From: CBDDFQ01 sp965227035
GTDB taxonomy: Bacteria; Pseudomonadota; Gammaproteobacteria; Burkholderiales; Burkholderiaceae_C
Assembly: GCA_965227035.1 (NCBI GenBank)
Contig: OZ245724.1
Span: 248,001 to 312,000 of the forward strand
Length of the DNA: 64,000 nucleotides
Direction of reading: 5' to 3'
The notes under the pieces are model-generated. The model was not told where the DNA came from and ran no database searches. It saw only the letters and a list, made by a program, of their open reading frames with translations. Shown in pieces: positions 34,271 to 42,706 of this stretch (positions within the stretch are counted from its first letter, which is position 1; each line of letters opens with the position of its first letter). The translations under genes were made by a program, and so were the position numbers.

Positions 34271-34963
34271 ATGAACAAGTTGTTGACCACGATATACGCC
34301 ATTGCCTTAGCCTTCACGGCGCTGGGCGCCGCCACGACGGCATCCGCTCAGAGTGCAAAAATTGTCCCCGACGCCAAGGCTGGCGAGCAAAAGGTCGCCA
34401 TGTGCGTCGGTTGCCACAGCATCATTGGTTATCAGGCGAGCTTCCCCGAAATTCACAAAGTCCCGATGATCGCTGGCCAGGGCGCCGGCTACATCACGGC
34501 TGCGCTGAACGAGTACAAAAAGGGCGACCGCAAGCATCCCACGATGCGCGCTATCGCCGACACACTCACCGAGCAGGACATCGCCAACGTGGCTGCTTAT
34601 TACAGCCAACTCGGTGCAGAAGCCGGCAAGGAAGCATCTACGATCGCCGTGAGCAAGAAGCCAACGTCAATCCAGCAGGCGCTGCTCGACAAGGGCAAAT
34701 GCGTCGCCTGTCACGGCGACAACTTCTCCAAGCCGCTGGATCCCAGCTATCCGATGATTGCCGGTCAGCACGCCGACTATCTCTACGTCGCGCTCAAGTC
34801 GTACAAGATCGAGAAAAACCCGCAAGTGGGCCGCTCTAACGGCGTCATGGGTGCGGTGGCCAAGCAGTTCACCAACTCGGAACTGAAAGAGTTGGCAGGC
34901 TACGTCGGATCGCTCGATGGTCACCTGAAAACGGTTCCTGAATCGCGCTTCGTTCGCAACTGA
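34271..34963 (+). CDS. Diheme cytochrome c4
   Basis: Periplasmic electron carrier with two heme c groups, expected to deliver electrons to the terminal oxidase. The ATG at 34271 gives 230 residues; upstream in-frame codons do not form a signal. The signal peptide ends near TTASAQ. Heme sites are CVGCH (45-49) and CVACH (144-148), each in a repeated half-domain with the PMIAGQ segment, as in cytochrome c4. A strong terminator follows at 35008-35035. Confidence 0.93.
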   Translation: MNKLLTTIYAIALAFTALGAATTASAQSAKIVPDAKAGEQKVAMCVGCHSIIGYQASFPEIHKVPMIAGQGAGYITAALNEYKKGDRKHPTMRAIADTLTEQDIANVAAYYSQLGAEAGKEASTIAVSKKPTSIQQALLDKGKCVACHGDNFSKPLDPSYPMIAGQHADYLYVALKSYKIEKNPQVGRSNGVMGAVAKQFTNSELKELAGYVGSLDGHLKTVPESRFVRN

Positions 34964-35007
34964 GACCAATACATCGGCGTCCTCGGTGTCTTATTCGGGG
35001 CGCTCAT

Positions 35008-35035
35008 AAAAAATGCACCCTAGGGTGCATTTTTT
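35008..35035. terminator. Perfect bidirectional terminator
   Basis: A 28-base perfect palindrome: a run of A, then ATGCACCC, then its complement GGGTGCAT, then a run of T. It can stop transcription of cytochrome c4 (plus) and of pcaHG (minus), whose genes converge here. Confidence 0.92.
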
Positions 35036-35056
35036 GTTTCTGGCGACGGGTCTTGA

Positions 35057-35671
35057 TCAGACGTCGAAGAACACGGTTTCCTTGTCGCCCTGCATATGAA
35101 TGTCGAAGCGATAAACCGTCTTCCCGCCGATGGTCGCGCGCTTGGCGATCAGGGTGTCGCGACGTGCTTGCGGCACCGACTGCAGCACGGCGTCGGTTGC
35201 GTTGGCCGCCGATTCGTCGTCGAAATAGATGCGGGTGAACGCGTGCAGCAGAATGCCGCGCATCGATACGATCACATTGATATGAGGTGCCTCGCCCGGT
35301 GATTCGACGCCGGGTTTGACCGTCTGGAAGTAGTACTTCGCATCGCGATCGGTTCCGGTGCCCATTCGGCCGAACGCGCGGAAATTCAGCGCCTTGGTTT
35401 CTTCCACGGTCTTCGGATACTTGCCGGTCGAATCGGCCTGGCTGATCTCGATCATCGCGTCGGGAATCACTTTGCCGTCGCCGTCGATCACCAGACCTTC
35501 GAGGCGAATGTGTTCGCCGGCAGCTTCCGGGAACGCGACGATGTCGTCGAAGGGTTGATCGAAGTCGTAGCTGTATTGCGTTGCCGTGAGGCCATACGCG
35601 AAGTACGGGCCGACGGTTTGCGAGGGGGTTTGGCCGAAGCTTTTTTGCAGGCCAGTCATGAGTTTGTCCAT
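35057..35671 (-). CDS. pcaG: Protocatechuate 3,4-dioxygenase, alpha subunit
   Basis: Non-catalytic partner subunit of intradiol dioxygenase that opens protocatechuate to beta-carboxy-cis,cis-muconate. The ATG at 35671 has AGGAG upstream and gives 204 residues. The N-terminal motif TPSQTVGPYFAYGL is typical, and the intradiol fold continues with the APHINVIVSMRGI region where the catalytic subunit has its histidines. It follows pcaH by 21 bases. The transcript ends at the shared palindromic terminator. Confidence 0.95.
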   Translation of the reverse strand: MDKLMTGLQKSFGQTPSQTVGPYFAYGLTATQYSYDFDQPFDDIVAFPEAAGEHIRLEGLVIDGDGKVIPDAMIEISQADSTGKYPKTVEETKALNFRAFGRMGTGTDRDAKYYFQTVKPGVESPGEAPHINVIVSMRGILLHAFTRIYFDDESAANATDAVLQSVPQARRDTLIAKRATIGGKTVYRFDIHMQGDKETVFFDV

Positions 35672-35692
35672 TGTTTTTCTCCTGGTCTGCAA

Positions 35693-36430
35693 TTAACGGC
35701 GGTTCTCGAAAGGCGTTTCTTTATCGCCGCGAAGGACGATGTCGAAGTGGTAGCCGAGCGCGTAGTTTTCTTCGGTCAGATCGAGCGTGAAGTCGGCGAC
35801 CAGGCGCGAGCGCGCATGTTCGGGCGTGCCCTGAAAAATGGGGTCGTATTCCAATAATGGGTCGCCGGGAAAATACATTTGCGTGACCAAGCGGCTCGCG
35901 AAATGCTCACCGAACAATGACAGGTGAATGTGCTGCGGACGCCATGCGTTGGCGTGATTGCCCCATGGGTAGGCGCCGGGTTTGATCGTGAGGAAGCGGT
36001 AGTTGCCGTCGTTGTCGGTGAGGCATCGGCCAGCGCCCAGAAAGTTGGGGTCCAGCGGAGCGTCGTGCTGATCGGCCTTGTGGATGTAGCGACCGCAGGC
36101 GTTGGCCTGCCATAGTTCGACCATGGTGTTGCGAAGCGGTTTGCCGCCTTCGTCGAGCACTCGGCCGGCCAGGACCATGCGTTCGCCGATCGGCTCGCCG
36201 TTCTTGCGTGCGTTCCGGGTCAGGTCGTTGTCCAGCTCGCCGATCGAATCGTGGCCGTAGACCGGCTGGGTCAACTCGCCCAAGGCAGCTTTCAGCGGAA
36301 TCAAAGGTTTGGTGGGACCGCGCTTGCCGGTCGATTTGTAGCCGGGGTAGAGGTAGGGCGAGTGGCTTGCCCAGTCACGTGGCGTGATGTTGGGCAGCGC
36401 TGCCGGATTGGCTTTCGGGGGTGTCGACAT
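35693..36430 (-). CDS. pcaH: Protocatechuate 3,4-dioxygenase, beta subunit
   Basis: Catalytic subunit carrying the non-heme ferric ion. The ATG at 36430 with AAGGAG upstream gives 245 residues. All four iron ligands can be identified: Tyr115 (ACGRYIHKAD), Tyr154 (PGAYPWGNHA), His167 and His169 (RPQHIHL). The N-terminal PSPY-like helix is present as SHSPYLYPGYKST. Divergent from the LysR gene at 36544; the region between contains a LysR-type site, which fits PcaQ-dependent activation by protocatechuate-pathway intermediates. Confidence 0.96.
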   Translation of the reverse strand: MSTPPKANPAALPNITPRDWASHSPYLYPGYKSTGKRGPTKPLIPLKAALGELTQPVYGHDSIGELDNDLTRNARKNGEPIGERMVLAGRVLDEGGKPLRNTMVELWQANACGRYIHKADQHDAPLDPNFLGAGRCLTDNDGNYRFLTIKPGAYPWGNHANAWRPQHIHLSLFGEHFASRLVTQMYFPGDPLLEYDPIFQGTPEHARSRLVADFTLDLTEENYALGYHFDIVLRGDKETPFENRR

Positions 36431-36517
36431 GAGGTCTCCTTGAACGTCTCGATTTTTATCTGCCGCGACTCTATCCATGAGTTTTATTGATGTAAATTGA
36501 ATTTTTGTTTGAATTCA

Positions 36518-36532
36518 ATAACTTCGGGTAAT
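36518..36532. promoter_or_regulatory. Candidate PcaQ-type LysR binding site
   Basis: ATAAC-TTCGG-GTAAT has the LysR T-N11-A form with nearly symmetrical arms and resembles the PcaQ box known from rhizobia (ATAAC/GGTTA-like halves). It lies just before pcaQ and about 90 bases upstream of pcaH, a position suited to both autoregulation and activation of pcaHG. Confidence 0.5.
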
Positions 36533-36543
36533 GCCACGCCGTC

Positions 36544-37479
36544 ATGCAGATTCAGCTTCGTCATTTCCGCTGCCTCGTTACCGTGGCTCAAGAGCGAAAC
36601 CTTGCGCGAGCCGCCGACAAGCTGTCGCTTACCCAGCCCGCAGTATCGAAAACGCTTGCCGAACTGGAGGCCATCACCGGGGCGCGGCTGGTCGACCGCG
36701 GGCGTCGCGGCGCCACTCTCACCTCCGCGGGTGAAGAACTATTGAGCCATGCGCTTCTGGTGCTCGATGCGGTCGCGAAGGCACAGGATGCCCTCACACC
36801 GTCCGCCCAAAAGCTCGCGCCCAGACTCCGCGTTGGCGCATTGCCCAGCGTCGCGCCTGCCCTGCTTCCCGGTGGGCTCGATGCCTTCCACAAGCACGCC
36901 CCCGATGCGCAGATCAGCGTTCGCACCGACGAGAACGCCAGATTGCTGGCAGACCTGCGCACCGGAGATCTCGACCTCGTGGTCGGTCGTATGGCCGATC
37001 CGCATTTGATGGTCGGTCTTGCGTTCGAATTGATGTACGTCGAGCCGCTGGTTTTGCTCGTGCGCGGCGGACACCCGCTGCTCAAGAAGCAGAACGTGTC
37101 GATGCAGGACGTCGTCGAGTACAGGGTGGCTGTCTATGGCGAAGGAACCATCCCGCGACACAACACGACGCGACTGCTTCAAAGCTTCGGGATGAATCTT
37201 CCCGCTGCGCGACTCGAGACGCTCGAAGTCTCGGTGGCTCGACTGCTCACGCTTCAGTCGGACGCGGTGTGGTTTACGCCCATAGGTGCCGCGCTCGATG
37301 AGTTGCTTTCTGGCCGATTACGCCGTCTGGAGATCCCGACTTCTGGAGTCGACGAACCGGTGGGGCTGGTGCTCAAAAGCGACGTCCCGGTGTCGCAGAC
37401 GGTGCGCGATTTTGCGTCGGTGATTCGCGAGGAGGCTGTGCGAATCAAGGCGCTGTTCGACTCGCTGCTCAAGAACTGA
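36544..37479 (+). CDS. pcaQ: LysR-family regulator, PcaQ-like
   Basis: A 311-residue LysR regulator with an N-terminal winged helix (LARAADKLSLTQPAVSKTLAELE, about 20-42) and a C-terminal effector domain (about 95-305). Similarity of the N-terminal domain and the divergent placement next to pcaHG support PcaQ, the activator of protocatechuate genes. The frame is open to other starts, but the ATG at 36544 places MQIQLRHFRCLVTVAQ at the N-terminus as expected. The gene ends 14 bases from the convergent DUF1841 gene. Confidence 0.88.
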   Translation: MQIQLRHFRCLVTVAQERNLARAADKLSLTQPAVSKTLAELEAITGARLVDRGRRGATLTSAGEELLSHALLVLDAVAKAQDALTPSAQKLAPRLRVGALPSVAPALLPGGLDAFHKHAPDAQISVRTDENARLLADLRTGDLDLVVGRMADPHLMVGLAFELMYVEPLVLLVRGGHPLLKKQNVSMQDVVEYRVAVYGEGTIPRHNTTRLLQSFGMNLPAARLETLEVSVARLLTLQSDAVWFTPIGAALDELLSGRLRRLEIPTSGVDEPVGLVLKSDVPVSQTVRDFASVIREEAVRIKALFDSLLKN

Positions 37480-37493
37480 TCGTGAGCTGCCAG

Positions 37494-37928
37494 CTAGTCT
37501 TTCGTAGCGCGTTTCTGCACGCATTCAACGTAAGCCGCGCCGTCTGGCGGGCGACCCGCTCGCTGGCTTTCCCACAGCATTTGCCCGAGGCATTCCATGG
37601 CTTCGTGATGCGCGTCATGCAGCGAATCGCGACGCTTGGCGAGCAATTCCACAGCCTGCCGAATTCCATGAGGCTGGTCGATGCTGCACTGCTCGCTGAT
37701 TGAAAGGTGCATCGACAGATGCAGGAAAGGATTCGATTTGCCGGCCTCGGCGTCGTAGACACGATCGACCGCCGATTGCTCGTCGGCCAGATCGGTTTCG
37801 TACTCCGGGTGCTCGACGATCCACTGGCCCGCGATCGATTCGAGCGGCTCCATGGCTTCGAGGCGTTTGGCCTTGGCGGCAATCGAGCAGAAGAAGCGGC
37901 GAACGTCGGATTGGGAGGGATTGAACAT
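37494..37928 (-). CDS. DUF1841 family protein
   Basis: A 144-residue soluble protein beginning MFNPSQSDVRRFF, with the PLESIAGQWIVEHPEY and NPFLHLSMHLSISEQ segments that define DUF1841. The HLSMHL histidine pair is conserved in the family and could bind metal, but function is unknown. It is a common single-copy gene in beta-proteobacteria and stands alone here between pcaQ (convergent) and the DUF3185 gene (divergent). Confidence 0.85.
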   Translation of the reverse strand: MFNPSQSDVRRFFCSIAAKAKRLEAMEPLESIAGQWIVEHPEYETDLADEQSAVDRVYDAEAGKSNPFLHLSMHLSISEQCSIDQPHGIRQAVELLAKRRDSLHDAHHEAMECLGQMLWESQRAGRPPDGAAYVECVQKRATKD

Positions 37929-38062
37929 GGCGTTGAAAGGTTGATTTCGAGGTTAGCACGCACGTTTTGCAAGCCTCGCGTCCTACAGATTTATCCCCAC
38001 GGATGAGTCACATTGCAGTCAGGGCTTGGCCCTTAGCTAAGAAACAAATTTGGGGGGAAAAC

Positions 38063-38284
38063 ATGAATGCAATGCGAATTACCGGAGTGATTCTTTTGTT
38101 GGTCGGGCTGGCAGGTCTGCTGACCGGCGGCTTCAGTTTCACGCACGAAAAAACCGCAGCCAAGGTGGGTCCGATCGAGTTGAAAGTGAATGAGCGAGAG
38201 AACTTCAACATTCCGCAGTGGCTCAGCGTCGGCGCAATGGTGATCGGTGGCTTGGTTCTGGTTGCAGGGTTCAAGAAGTCCTGA
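38063..38284 (+). CDS. Small membrane protein (DUF3185-like)
   Basis: A 73-residue protein from the ATG at 38063, with GGGGGGAA as ribosome site; the frame is open upstream but without signal of coding. Two hydrophobic helices (about 5-25 and 52-69) flank a short polar loop (GFSFTHEKTAAKVGPIELKV). The pattern fits DUF3185 proteins of unknown function. It lies in 134 bases of otherwise gene-free sequence after the DUF1841 start. Confidence 0.72.
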   Translation: MNAMRITGVILLLVGLAGLLTGGFSFTHEKTAAKVGPIELKVNERENFNIPQWLSVGAMVIGGLVLVAGFKKS

Positions 38285-38303
38285 GCCAAGTCAGAAAGTT
38301 TGT

Positions 38304-39110
38304 TTACGAGTTGAATCCAAGGAGTCGCGAAATATCTCGCGACGCTTCAAGCAATGCAGGCAGCATGTTCGCCTGCATTTTTTTTGCGCTCGTTCGATTC
38401 GCCTGCCCACTGATGTTCAACGCAGCGACTGCGCGACCGTTCTTGCCGTAAATCGGCGCCGATAGCGACACCAGACCTTCTTCCAGTTCCTGGTCGATCA
38501 AGCTCCAACCTTGCTCGCGCACCTCGTGAATCTTTTCCACTATCTCGTCGATGCTCGTGAGCGTTCTACGGGTGAGCGCTTCAGGAGGACGCATCGCGAG
38601 CCGCTCGAGAATTTCTTCGTCCGGAAGATCGGCCAGCAGTACTCGTCCAAGCGATGTGCAGTAAGCGGGCAAGCGCGAGCCCACACCCAGGCTGATGCGC
38701 ATGATCTTTTGCACCGGCATTCGAATCACGTAGATGATGTCGCCGCCGTCGAGCACGGCAGCAGAACTCGATTCGCGCACCTCGGCGACCATCTTCTCCA
38801 TCGCGGGTTCGGCCAGACTCCAGATCGGCATCGAAGATAGATAGGCGAAGCCGAGATCGAGAATGCGCGGGGTGAGCCAGAAGAGCTTGCCGTCCGTGCC
38901 GACGTAGCCGAGTGTCTGTAGCGTGAGCAGAATGCGTCTTGCGCCGGCGCGTGTGAGTCCGCTTTCCTTCGCGACTTCGGTCAAGGTCTGCTGAGGAGCC
39001 TTGGCGCTGAACGACCGAATGACTTCCAGCCCGCGAGCGAACGACTGCACGTAGCTATCCCCCGGTTTTGGGTATGGCTGATCGGTCGCATCGGAGAGGT
39101 CTTCGGTCAT
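38304..39110 (-). CDS. IclR-family regulator, PcaR/PobR-like
   Basis: A 268-residue IclR regulator with an N-terminal winged helix (LTEVAKESGLTRAGARRILLTL) and a C-terminal effector domain (about 95-260) including GDIIYVIRMPVQKIMRISLGVGSRLPAYCTSLGRVLLA, the common IclR ligand region. The N-terminal segment SYVQSFARGLEVIRSF is characteristic of the Pca/Pob branch. It is divergent from pcaIJF with an inverted-repeat operator between them, so it most likely controls these genes in response to beta-ketoadipate. Confidence 0.88.
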   Translation of the reverse strand: MTEDLSDATDQPYPKPGDSYVQSFARGLEVIRSFSAKAPQQTLTEVAKESGLTRAGARRILLTLQTLGYVGTDGKLFWLTPRILDLGFAYLSSMPIWSLAEPAMEKMVAEVRESSSAAVLDGGDIIYVIRMPVQKIMRISLGVGSRLPAYCTSLGRVLLADLPDEEILERLAMRPPEALTRRTLTSIDEIVEKIHEVREQGWSLIDQELEEGLVSLSAPIYGKNGRAVAALNISGQANRTSAKKMQANMLPALLEASRDISRLLGFNS

Positions 39111-39139
39111 GGTCGTAGAATCGCTATAAATTCATTATA

Positions 39140-39163
39140 CGAACATGAGTTCGCTGTGCGAAC
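39140..39163. promoter_or_regulatory. Candidate IclR (PcaR-type) operator
   Basis: The half-site occurs three times in alternating orientation: CGAAC (39140-39144), GTTCG (39149-39153), CGAAC (39159-39163). GTTCG-CTGTG-CGAAC is a perfect dyad of the size bound by PcaR/PobR regulators. It sits between the divergent iclR-type gene and pcaI, 26 bases before the pcaI start. Confidence 0.6.
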
Positions 39164-39188
39164 AAATGGTTCATCAACGGAGACTCTG

Positions 39189-39914
39189 ATGATCAACAAG
39201 ATCGCCAATTCCATCGCCGAGGCACTCGCCGACGTGAAAGACGGCTCCACCGTCCTGATCGGTGGATTCGGCACCGCAGGAATTCCCAACGAACTGATCG
39301 ACGGCCTGATTGCGCAGGGCGCAAAAGACCTGACAGTGGTGAACAACAACGCCGGCAATGCCGATATGGGGCTGGCAGCACTGCTGAAGGCCGGTCAGGT
39401 TCGCAAGGTCATCTGCAGCTTCCCGCGTCAGGCCGATAGCTGGGTGTTCGACGAGCTGTATCGCAGCGGTAAGCTGGAGCTCGAACTGGTGCCTCAAGGA
39501 AATCTTGCTGAACGTATTCGCGCGGCAGGTGCCGGCATAGGCGCATTCTTCACGCCTTCCGGATACGGCACCGAACTCGCGAAAGGCAAGGAAACACGCG
39601 AGATCAACGGCAAAAACTACGTGCTCGAACTTCCGATCTACGGCGATGTGGCCTTGATCCGCGCCGAGGTGGGCGACCGCTGGGGCAATCTGCTTTATCG
39701 CAAAGCGGCACGCAATTTCGGACCGGTCATGGCAACCGCATCGAAGATGACGATCGCCACGGTTCACGAGATCGTGGAACTCGGTCAGATCGAACCCGAG
39801 AACGTCGTGACGCCGGGAATTTTCGTGAGCAAGATCGTGAAGATCGATCGCGTGGCTACCACCGCAGGTGGTTTCAAAGATGCGGCCGCGGGCGGCCTCA
39901 AGAAGGCTGCATAA
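39189..39914 (+). CDS. pcaI: 3-oxoadipate CoA-transferase subunit A
   Basis: Alpha subunit of the enzyme that transfers CoA from succinyl-CoA to beta-ketoadipate. The ATG at 39189 with GGAG upstream gives 241 residues; an in-frame codon at 39156 is open but lies in the operator. The glycine-rich GSTVLIGGFGTAGIPNELIDGL motif and the GAFFTPSGYGTELAKGKETREI segment are those of class I CoA-transferase alpha subunits. It is followed by pcaJ after three bases. Confidence 0.94.
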   Translation: MINKIANSIAEALADVKDGSTVLIGGFGTAGIPNELIDGLIAQGAKDLTVVNNNAGNADMGLAALLKAGQVRKVICSFPRQADSWVFDELYRSGKLELELVPQGNLAERIRAAGAGIGAFFTPSGYGTELAKGKETREINGKNYVLELPIYGDVALIRAEVGDRWGNLLYRKAARNFGPVMATASKMTIATVHEIVELGQIEPENVVTPGIFVSKIVKIDRVATTAGGFKDAAAGGLKKAA

Positions 39915-39917
39915 ATC

Positions 39918-40562
39918 ATGAACAACTACACACGACGCACAAAAGACGAACTCGCCAAGCGAGTCGCAAAAGACATTTTCGACGGCGCTTATGTGAACCT
40001 CGGCATCGGCATGCCGACGCTGGTGGCCAACCATATTCCGTCCGATCTGGAAGTGATTCTCCACAGCGAAAACGGCATCCTCGGAATGGGTCCGGCGCCA
40101 GCACAAGGCGAGGAAGATTACGACCTGATCAACGCGGGCAAGCAGCCGGTCACGCTGCTGCCCGGCGGCGCGTTCTTTCACCACGCCGACAGCTTCTCGA
40201 TGATGCGCGGCGGTCACCTCGATATCTGTGTGCTCGGCGCGTTCCAGGTGTCTGCCACCGGCGATCTGGCCAATTGGCACACTGGCGAAAAAGATGCGAT
40301 TCCCGCAGTCGGCGGTGCGATGGATCTTGCTACCGGCGCTAAAGAAACCTGGGTGATGATGGATTTGCTCACCAAAAAAGGCGAGAGCAAGGTCGTCGAG
40401 AAATGCACCTACCCGCTCACCGGAATCGGCTGCGTCAAGCGCATCTATTCCGACATCGCAACGCTCGAATGCACACCCAAGGGTTTGCGTCTGATCGACA
40501 AGGTCGATGGCCTGTCGCATGAAGAACTGCAGACCATGATCGGCTTGCCGATCGCAGCTTGA
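39918..40562 (+). CDS. pcaJ: 3-oxoadipate CoA-transferase subunit B
   Basis: Beta subunit carrying the catalytic glutamate Glu51 in ILHSENGILGMG, to which CoA becomes attached during transfer. Length of 214 residues is normal. The YVNLGIGMPTLVANHI motif precedes it. It forms a pair with pcaI and is followed by pcaF after 35 bases, so beta-ketoadipate is taken to beta-ketoadipyl-CoA and then cleaved. Confidence 0.94.
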   Translation: MNNYTRRTKDELAKRVAKDIFDGAYVNLGIGMPTLVANHIPSDLEVILHSENGILGMGPAPAQGEEDYDLINAGKQPVTLLPGGAFFHHADSFSMMRGGHLDICVLGAFQVSATGDLANWHTGEKDAIPAVGGAMDLATGAKETWVMMDLLTKKGESKVVEKCTYPLTGIGCVKRIYSDIATLECTPKGLRLIDKVDGLSHEELQTMIGLPIAA

Positions 40563-40597
40563 TCCCACCTATATCTACATAAAAGCGAAAGACAAAC

Positions 40598-41812
40598 ATG
40601 ACCGACAACAACCGCCAGGCGTTCATCTGCGACGCGATCCGCACCCCCATCGGCCGCTACGGCGGAGCGCTCAGCTCGGTGCGCACCGACGACCTCGCCG
40701 CAGTTCCGCTCAAAGCGCTCATGGCACGCAATCCCAACGTCGATTGGGCGGCAGTGACCGACGTGATTTTCGGATGCGCGAATCAGGCGGGCGAAGACAA
40801 CCGCAACGTGGCACGCATGGCGCTGCTGTTGGCTGGCATGCCGATGGAAATGCCCGGCGCCACCATCAACCGCTTGTGCGGATCCGGCCTCGATGCGCTC
40901 GGCACGGCCGCGCGTGCGATTCGCTCAGGCGATGCCACCATGATGATTGCCGGCGGCGTCGAGAGCATGAGCCGCGCACCCTTCGTGATGCCGAAGGCCG
41001 AGAGCGCTTTCTCGCGCAACAACGCGGTGTACGACACGACCATCGGCTGGCGCTTCGTCAACAAGATCATGAAGCAGATGTACGGTGTCGATTCGATGCC
41101 CGAAACCGCAGAAAACGTCGCGACCGACTACAACATCAATCGTGAAGATCAGGACAAGATGGCGCTCGCTTCGCAGTTGAAGGCAGTCGCATCGCAGAAG
41201 TCTGGCTTCTTCGATTCCGAAATCACACCGGTGTCGGTTGCGCAAAAGAAGGGCGATCCTGTCCTCGTGACCAAAGACGAGCATCCTCGCGAAACCAGCA
41301 TGGAATCGCTCGGGAAGCTCAAGGGCGTCGTGCGTCCTGACGGCACGGTCACGGCAGGCAATGCATCGGGCGTGAACGATGGCGCTTGCGCGATCATCCT
41401 GGCCGATGAAGCCACCGCGAAGAAAAACGGCCTGACCCCGCGCGCTCGCGTTGTCGGTATGGCGACTGCCGGTGTCGCTCCCCGCGTGATGGGGATCGGT
41501 CCTTTCCCAGCCACGCAAAAAGTTCTTGCGCTCACCGGTCTGAAGATCGAGCAGATGGACACGATCGAATTGAACGAAGCCTTCGCAGCGCAAGGTCTGG
41601 CCGTGCTTCGCCAACTCGGCATTCAGGACGATGACCCGCGCGTGAACCCCAACGGCGGTGCGATTGCTTTGGGTCATCCGCTGGGCATGAGCGGTGCGCG
41701 TCTGGCGACCACTGCTGTCAACCAGTTGCATCGCACGGGTGGACGCTACGCGCTGGTCACCATGTGTATTGGTGTCGGCCAGGGGATCGCGGTTATTCTC
41801 GAACGGGTCTAA
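40598..41812 (+). CDS. pcaF: 3-oxoadipyl-CoA thiolase
   Basis: Thiolase cleaving beta-ketoadipyl-CoA to succinyl-CoA and acetyl-CoA, the last step of the beta-ketoadipate pathway. The 404-residue product has the nucleophilic Cys94 in INRLCGSGLDA, catalytic His360 in GHPLGMSGAR and Cys390 in TMCIGVGQG. The PcaF subgroup is suggested by context and by length; paralogous thiolases for fatty acids are close relatives, so the symbol rests on the pcaIJ neighbours. Confidence 0.93.
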   Translation: MTDNNRQAFICDAIRTPIGRYGGALSSVRTDDLAAVPLKALMARNPNVDWAAVTDVIFGCANQAGEDNRNVARMALLLAGMPMEMPGATINRLCGSGLDALGTAARAIRSGDATMMIAGGVESMSRAPFVMPKAESAFSRNNAVYDTTIGWRFVNKIMKQMYGVDSMPETAENVATDYNINREDQDKMALASQLKAVASQKSGFFDSEITPVSVAQKKGDPVLVTKDEHPRETSMESLGKLKGVVRPDGTVTAGNASGVNDGACAIILADEATAKKNGLTPRARVVGMATAGVAPRVMGIGPFPATQKVLALTGLKIEQMDTIELNEAFAAQGLAVLRQLGIQDDDPRVNPNGGAIALGHPLGMSGARLATTAVNQLHRTGGRYALVTMCIGVGQGIAVILERV

Positions 41813-41824
41813 ACATCGATCTTC

Positions 41825-42628
41825 ATGCGAGGGCGGCCGCGAGCTGCCGTCGCATCGATATTTCCCGTGCTGCAGTACATCACCGACCCGACCTTCTACG
41901 CCGTCGCGATTCCCGCTGTGCTGATGCTTGGCGTCAGCAAGAGCGGGTTTGGCGCAGGCTTCGGATCGCTTGCGGTTCCGATCATGGCGCTCGCGATTCC
42001 AGTGCCTCAAGCGGCGGCAATTTTTCTGCCGCTGCTGCTGGTCATGGATCTGATGGGGCTCTACGCTTTCCGCCGCGATGTCGACTGGAAGCTGCTGCGA
42101 TTCCTTCTACCTTGGGGAATGCTTGGCGTCGTCATCGGTGCATTCCTGATTTCGCGTTTGCCGGCTCATATCGTGGCCGGCATTGTCGGTGCGGTGACGC
42201 TGCTGTTTCTTGCGCAGCGCCTGCTGTTCCCGCCAAGTGCCAACAGCCCTCCGCCTCCCACCTGGCTGGGAAAGACGATGAGCACCATCTCCGGCTTTAC
42301 CAGCTTCATTTCACACGCCGGTGGCCCGCCGCTCAATGCGTATCTGCTTCCGCTGAAGCTGCCGCCGCTCATCTACACCGGAACCGTTGCGTATCTGTTT
42401 TTCTTCGTGAACGTCGGCAAGTGGATTCCCTACGCATGGCTCGGGCTGATCGACCTGAAGAACATGTCGACCTCTCTCGTGCTGTTGCCGTTCGCTCCGA
42501 TCGGCGTGGTCGTAGGCGTGAAGATCGCCCGGCGCATCAATCAGAGCCTGTTTTACAAATTCGTCTACGGCGGCATGTTCCTGACCGGCTGCAAATTGCT
42601 CTGGGACGGATTCGCGCACGCGGGTTGA
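41825..42628 (+). CDS. TauE/SafE-family membrane transporter
   Basis: A hydrophobic protein of 267 residues with about eight membrane segments, of the family annotated as sulfite/organosulfur or sulfoacetate exporters. The paired repeat motif (GVSKSGFGAGFGSLAVPIMAL near the N-terminus and GFTSFISHAGGPPLNAYLLP in the middle) is typical. The ATG at 41825 lacks an obvious ribosome site; a GTG at 41867 is an alternative. It begins 12 bases after pcaF, so it may be co-transcribed, but a role in aromatic degradation is not evident. Confidence 0.82.
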   Translation: MRGRPRAAVASIFPVLQYITDPTFYAVAIPAVLMLGVSKSGFGAGFGSLAVPIMALAIPVPQAAAIFLPLLLVMDLMGLYAFRRDVDWKLLRFLLPWGMLGVVIGAFLISRLPAHIVAGIVGAVTLLFLAQRLLFPPSANSPPPPTWLGKTMSTISGFTSFISHAGGPPLNAYLLPLKLPPLIYTGTVAYLFFFVNVGKWIPYAWLGLIDLKNMSTSLVLLPFAPIGVVVGVKIARRINQSLFYKFVYGGMFLTGCKLLWDGFAHAG

Positions 42629-42706
42629 GGCCCAAGGCGGTCGTCGAACCGGTGTTTTCGGGTGACGCGATAACATAGGCTTCCAACAAAAATTCCTGGG
42701 GGTTCC

